This document shows positions 5,251 through 7,467 of a stretch of DNA of 7,467 nt, in pieces; position 1 is the stretch's first letter, and each line of letters starts with the position of its first letter. The DNA lies in contig MUKB01000111.1 in the NCBI GenBank assembly GCA_002049785.1, positions 1 to 7,467 on the forward strand. The letters run 5' to 3'. Below the pieces are notes generated by a model. The model was not told where the DNA came from. It searched no databases and was given only the letters and a program-made list of their open reading frames with translations. Position numbers and translations under genes: made by a program. This DNA comes from Caldifarciminota bacterium 4484_100 (GTDB taxonomy: Bacteria > Hydrothermota > Tepidihabitantia > SM23-42).

Positions 5251-6138
5251 TTATTTTAATTCTGAGAATACCCTGAGGAAATTTTTGCTGAATATCTTCT
5301 CGATATCGGAACTTTTATAGCCTTTATCGTTCAACTCCTCGGCAAGATGTTGTATCGCTGAAGGGCTGGTAATTACCGGGTCTGTAATGCCGTCGAAATC
5401 ACTGCCCAAGCCTGCAACATCAATGCCATATTTATTGACTAAATAATCGATATGTTCAAAAACTGAATGCTCACCCAGGTGATATCGGGAAAAATTTATT
5501 CCAACTACCCCGCCCCGCTCAGCAATCGCCTTTATTGCCCGATCATCAATATTCCTCAAATATGTAGGGTTCAAACTTCTGATACAGGAGTGTGAGGCGA
5601 TCACACCGTTATCGGTCAAATCGCAGATGTCAAGGACAGTTCTTGTCGAGGCGTGAGATAGGTCAATAATCAATTTATAATTTTTCATTTTGTGGATAAA
5701 GGACTTTCCCCTTTTTGTTAAACCCTTCTTATCATCATTCAGGGCTGAGCAGGCAAGTTGATTGGAATTGTTCCAGGTAATCGTAAATACCCTCACGCCT
5801 GTGTTATATAAAACCTCAACCTGTTTAATTGTATTATCGAAGATATGACCACCCTCAACACCAAGGATGATGTTGACCATATTTTTTTTAATCTCTGCTG
5901 GAGATTTCACAATCTGGAGTCTGTCAGCTCTTTCAATGTAATGGATGGTTGAAGATATCAATTTGATTGCTGTAACAAACGGATATTTTGTTCGGGGATA
6001 GACGAAATGGGCAAAGACCGCTCCGAGATAATGCTGTTTTATTAACTGCTCGGGCAGAATATGACCGAACCTTTGCCGGTATAGATTTATCGGCGTATCA
6101 CAGTGGAGGTCGAAGACTAAATAATTTCTATTTTTCAA
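5251..6138 (-). CDS. Membrane-dipeptidase family (M19) zinc dipeptidase
   Basis: A 295-residue metallo-dipeptidase of peptidase family M19 (renal dipeptidase type), which cleaves dipeptides, often with broad or D-residue tolerance, using a binuclear zinc site. Metal ligands are all visible: DLHCD (His12, Asp14), GVEGG (Glu95), DLSHAS (His162) and ASHS (His183). Later come GGVVGINF (209-216) and GLGSDFDG (243-250), and the typical end NFLRVF. No signal peptide is present, so it is likely cytoplasmic. It is slightly shorter than most family members (310-370). The start codon is TTG: an in-frame TAA lies just 6 bases upstream, and no other ATG/GTG/TTG occurs before the essential HCD motif. The start is inside the preceding phosphoesterase gene (11-base overlap), so translation is probably coupled. 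Confidence 0.93.
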   Translation of the reverse strand: MKNRNYLVFDLHCDTPINLYRQRFGHILPEQLIKQHYLGAVFAHFVYPRTKYPFVTAIKLISSTIHYIERADRLQIVKSPAEIKKNMVNIILGVEGGHIFDNTIKQVEVLYNTGVRVFTITWNNSNQLACSALNDDKKGLTKRGKSFIHKMKNYKLIIDLSHASTRTVLDICDLTDNGVIASHSCIRSLNPTYLRNIDDRAIKAIAERGGVVGINFSRYHLGEHSVFEHIDYLVNKYGIDVAGLGSDFDGITDPVITSPSAIQHLAEELNDKGYKSSDIEKIFSKNFLRVFSELK

Positions 6139-7467
6139 CCCTTACAACTTTCTTTATTAACCGATGCTTTTTGGTTTCAAAAATGAGAAAATAGACACCG
6201 GGTTCAATCAACTTTTGATTTTCATCCATCCCGTCCCAGGTTATTTTTCGTGAAGGACCTTCAGGTGATATATTGATTACCTTGCGCCGGCGACCGGAAC
6301 AGTCGAAGATCGATATTTTTGTGTCTTTATTTAAAGAATACCACTCTATTATGACATTATTCGAAAACGGATTGGGCCAGATTCTCGGTGCCGGACAGAT
6401 AGGTCTATCTGCCTCGGTTATTCCAATCGTCTTGTTTAGGACTAAAGAATCGAATACAATTCCGAACAGGTTGATTGCCCGCAGGATCAATTGTCTGTCG
6501 GCGACCGTAATATGGCAGAAATGGTATGTCATTTCCGAGTAGGCAGTCCAGGGGCTTGAATCTACAGGATGTAAGGGTGCACCTCCACCACCGGTAACGA
6601 TATAGACAACACCGTTTATCTTCACTGTCCGTTCATAGTCGTGGTCATGGCCGGAAAAGACAAGGTCAACATTATAATTTTCAAATATGGGTGACCAGGT
6701 TGTTCTTATATCCATCTGACTGCCGTGATTGCCTGAAGAATATGGAGGTCGGTGAAAATTGACCACAATCCAGTCGATCATAGTATCGTTGCTCACTCCA
6801 TTTAAATCATTGATGAGCCAATCCAGCTGGTCTCCGGAAATATCCTCCTGGGTGTTGAGGATTATAAAATGGGTATTGCCGTAATTTAGTGAATAGTATC
6901 TGTTGTTATTGGGTAGAACAAACAATGTTTCAAAAGGCCAGTAAGGTGATTCATGATTGCCGATGGTGGGTAAGAATTGTTTGTAGCCGATGACGGTTTC
7001 CTCGCAATTAAAAAATTTTCTCCAATCCGAGGTATTATCGCCCGATGCTACCAAGTCACCGGAGTGGAGCAGGAGTTTGAAATCGTAATGGGCCATTCGA
7101 TTGATGACCAATTGATGGATAAATGAATCCGACCTTGTGTCACCAAAAACAATAAACATAAATGAATCGGCATATGATGGAAATGTCCAGAAGTATCTTA
7201 AATCACCTGCGGGAAGAATTTTGTAGTAGTATTTGGTTCCTGCTAAAAGTCCATCGAGCATTATATGGTGATAGGTTCTTACTCCATTAAGTCGAACAGT
7301 ATCAGATAGGGCCGGACTAATGCCGTAGGCAACAATCGTCGATTCCTGAGATTCAGTATTCCAGTTGACCCAGATTGAGGTCTCGGGCGTTGAACCGGGA
7401 GTGAGATAGGGGTTGCTATTAAAGGGGCTGAAACAGAAACCGACACCGCTAATTACAATAGACCAGG
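6128..7467 (-). CDS. Secreted metallophosphoesterase with Fn3-like N-terminus and C-terminal sorting tail, 5' end outside window
   Basis: The frame is open to the right edge with no ATG/GTG/TTG after 7261, so the 5' end is missing and ATG 7261 is internal. 445 residues are visible. Order: a hydrophobic stretch that may end a signal peptide (about 1-14); a purple-acid-phosphatase-type N-terminal Fn3-like domain (~18-90: PYLTPGSTPETSISVNW, GLLAGTKYYYKI); and a calcineurin-like phosphoesterase. Its motifs are GDTRSD (Asp109), GDLVASG (Asp137), GNHE (169-172), FHRPPY (His238) and GHDHDYER (272-279). A 'WPNPF' tail (363-367) leads into a FlgD/Por-like beta domain with TWDGMDENQ and PGVYFL, ending KKVVRVEK. 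Purple acid phosphatases have Tyr three residues after the second Asp; here it is Ala, so a classical Fe(III)-Tyr centre is unlikely. Probably exported, perhaps through a type IX-like route, for phosphate release. Confidence 0.92.
   Translation of the reverse strand, partial: WSIVISGVGFCFSPFNSNPYLTPGSTPETSIWVNWNTESQESTIVAYGISPALSDTVRLNGVRTYHHIMLDGLLAGTKYYYKILPAGDLRYFWTFPSYADSFMFIVFGDTRSDSFIHQLVINRMAHYDFKLLLHSGDLVASGDNTSDWRKFFNCEETVIGYKQFLPTIGNHESPYWPFETLFVLPNNNRYYSLNYGNTHFIILNTQEDISGDQLDWLINDLNGVSNDTMIDWIVVNFHRPPYSSGNHGSQMDIRTTWSPIFENYNVDLVFSGHDHDYERTVKINGVVYIVTGGGGAPLHPVDSSPWTAYSEMTYHFCHITVADRQLILRAINLFGIVFDSLVLNKTIGITEADRPICPAPRIWPNPFSNNVIIEWYSLNKDTKISIFDCSGRRRKVINISPEGPSRKITWDGMDENQKLIEPGVYFLIFETKKHRLIKKVVRVEK

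Noticed and set aside
6273..6542. Plus-strand open frame inside the phosphoesterase gene
   Set aside because: Antisense to the sorting-tail region, with no start signal or recognisable protein.

Overview
The window reads as ordinary chromosome from a Gram-negative, probably uncultured bacterium of the FCB superphylum or a nearby candidate phylum such as WOR-3/Stahlbacteria or Cloacimonadota. The placement is inferred. It rests on two lipoproteins, a predicted outer-membrane beta-barrel ending in Phe, a secreted phosphoesterase with a C-terminal 'NPF' Por/FlgD-like sorting tail, and tRNA genes without encoded CCA. I see no mobile element, phage gene, CRISPR array or rRNA.

Layout. Positions 1-1474 (minus) hold a two-gene operon: a PPC/DUF296 domain protein, then a phosphomannomutase/phosphoglucomutase cut by the left edge, joined by an ATGA overlap. 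Positions 1475-1802 are non-coding and carry three consecutive short-period arrays with units of 7, 8 and 9 bp. Positions 1803-2977 (plus) are one apparent transcription unit: tRNA-Ile(GAT), a small Lpp-like coiled-coil lipoprotein, and a fibronectin-III-like lipoprotein. It closes with a strong intrinsic terminator. A fresh promoter then drives tRNA-Arg(TCT), tRNA-Lys(CTT) and tRNA-His(GTG). A DUF2330 protein (minus) and a predicted outer-membrane protein (plus) diverge from an 83-bp spacer around 4179-4261. tRNA-Ala(TGC) follows the outer-membrane gene. Positions 5251-7467 (minus) hold an operon of a secreted metallophosphoesterase (5' end outside the window) and an M19 dipeptidase that starts at TTG inside the previous gene.

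The most striking pattern is regulatory. Six promoters share one layout: a TTGACN-like -35, exactly 16 bp, then TATAAT (TATAAA in one). For three protein genes (starts at 1474, 4178 and 4262) the -10 box ends only 5 or 6 bases before the ATG, so the mRNAs should be leaderless. The two lipoprotein genes, which lie inside a longer transcript, instead have near-perfect AAGGAGG ribosome binding sites. Two translation-initiation modes therefore seem to coexist here, divided by position in the transcript.

Taken together the protein genes concern the cell envelope (lipoproteins, outer-membrane protein, secreted phosphatase, a sugar-phosphate mutase for surface polysaccharide precursors) plus peptide salvage. 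I do not see a convincing new defence or mobile system. The items most worth following up are the leaderless promoter set, the 7/8/9-bp array cluster and the tRNA-mRNA cotranscript.
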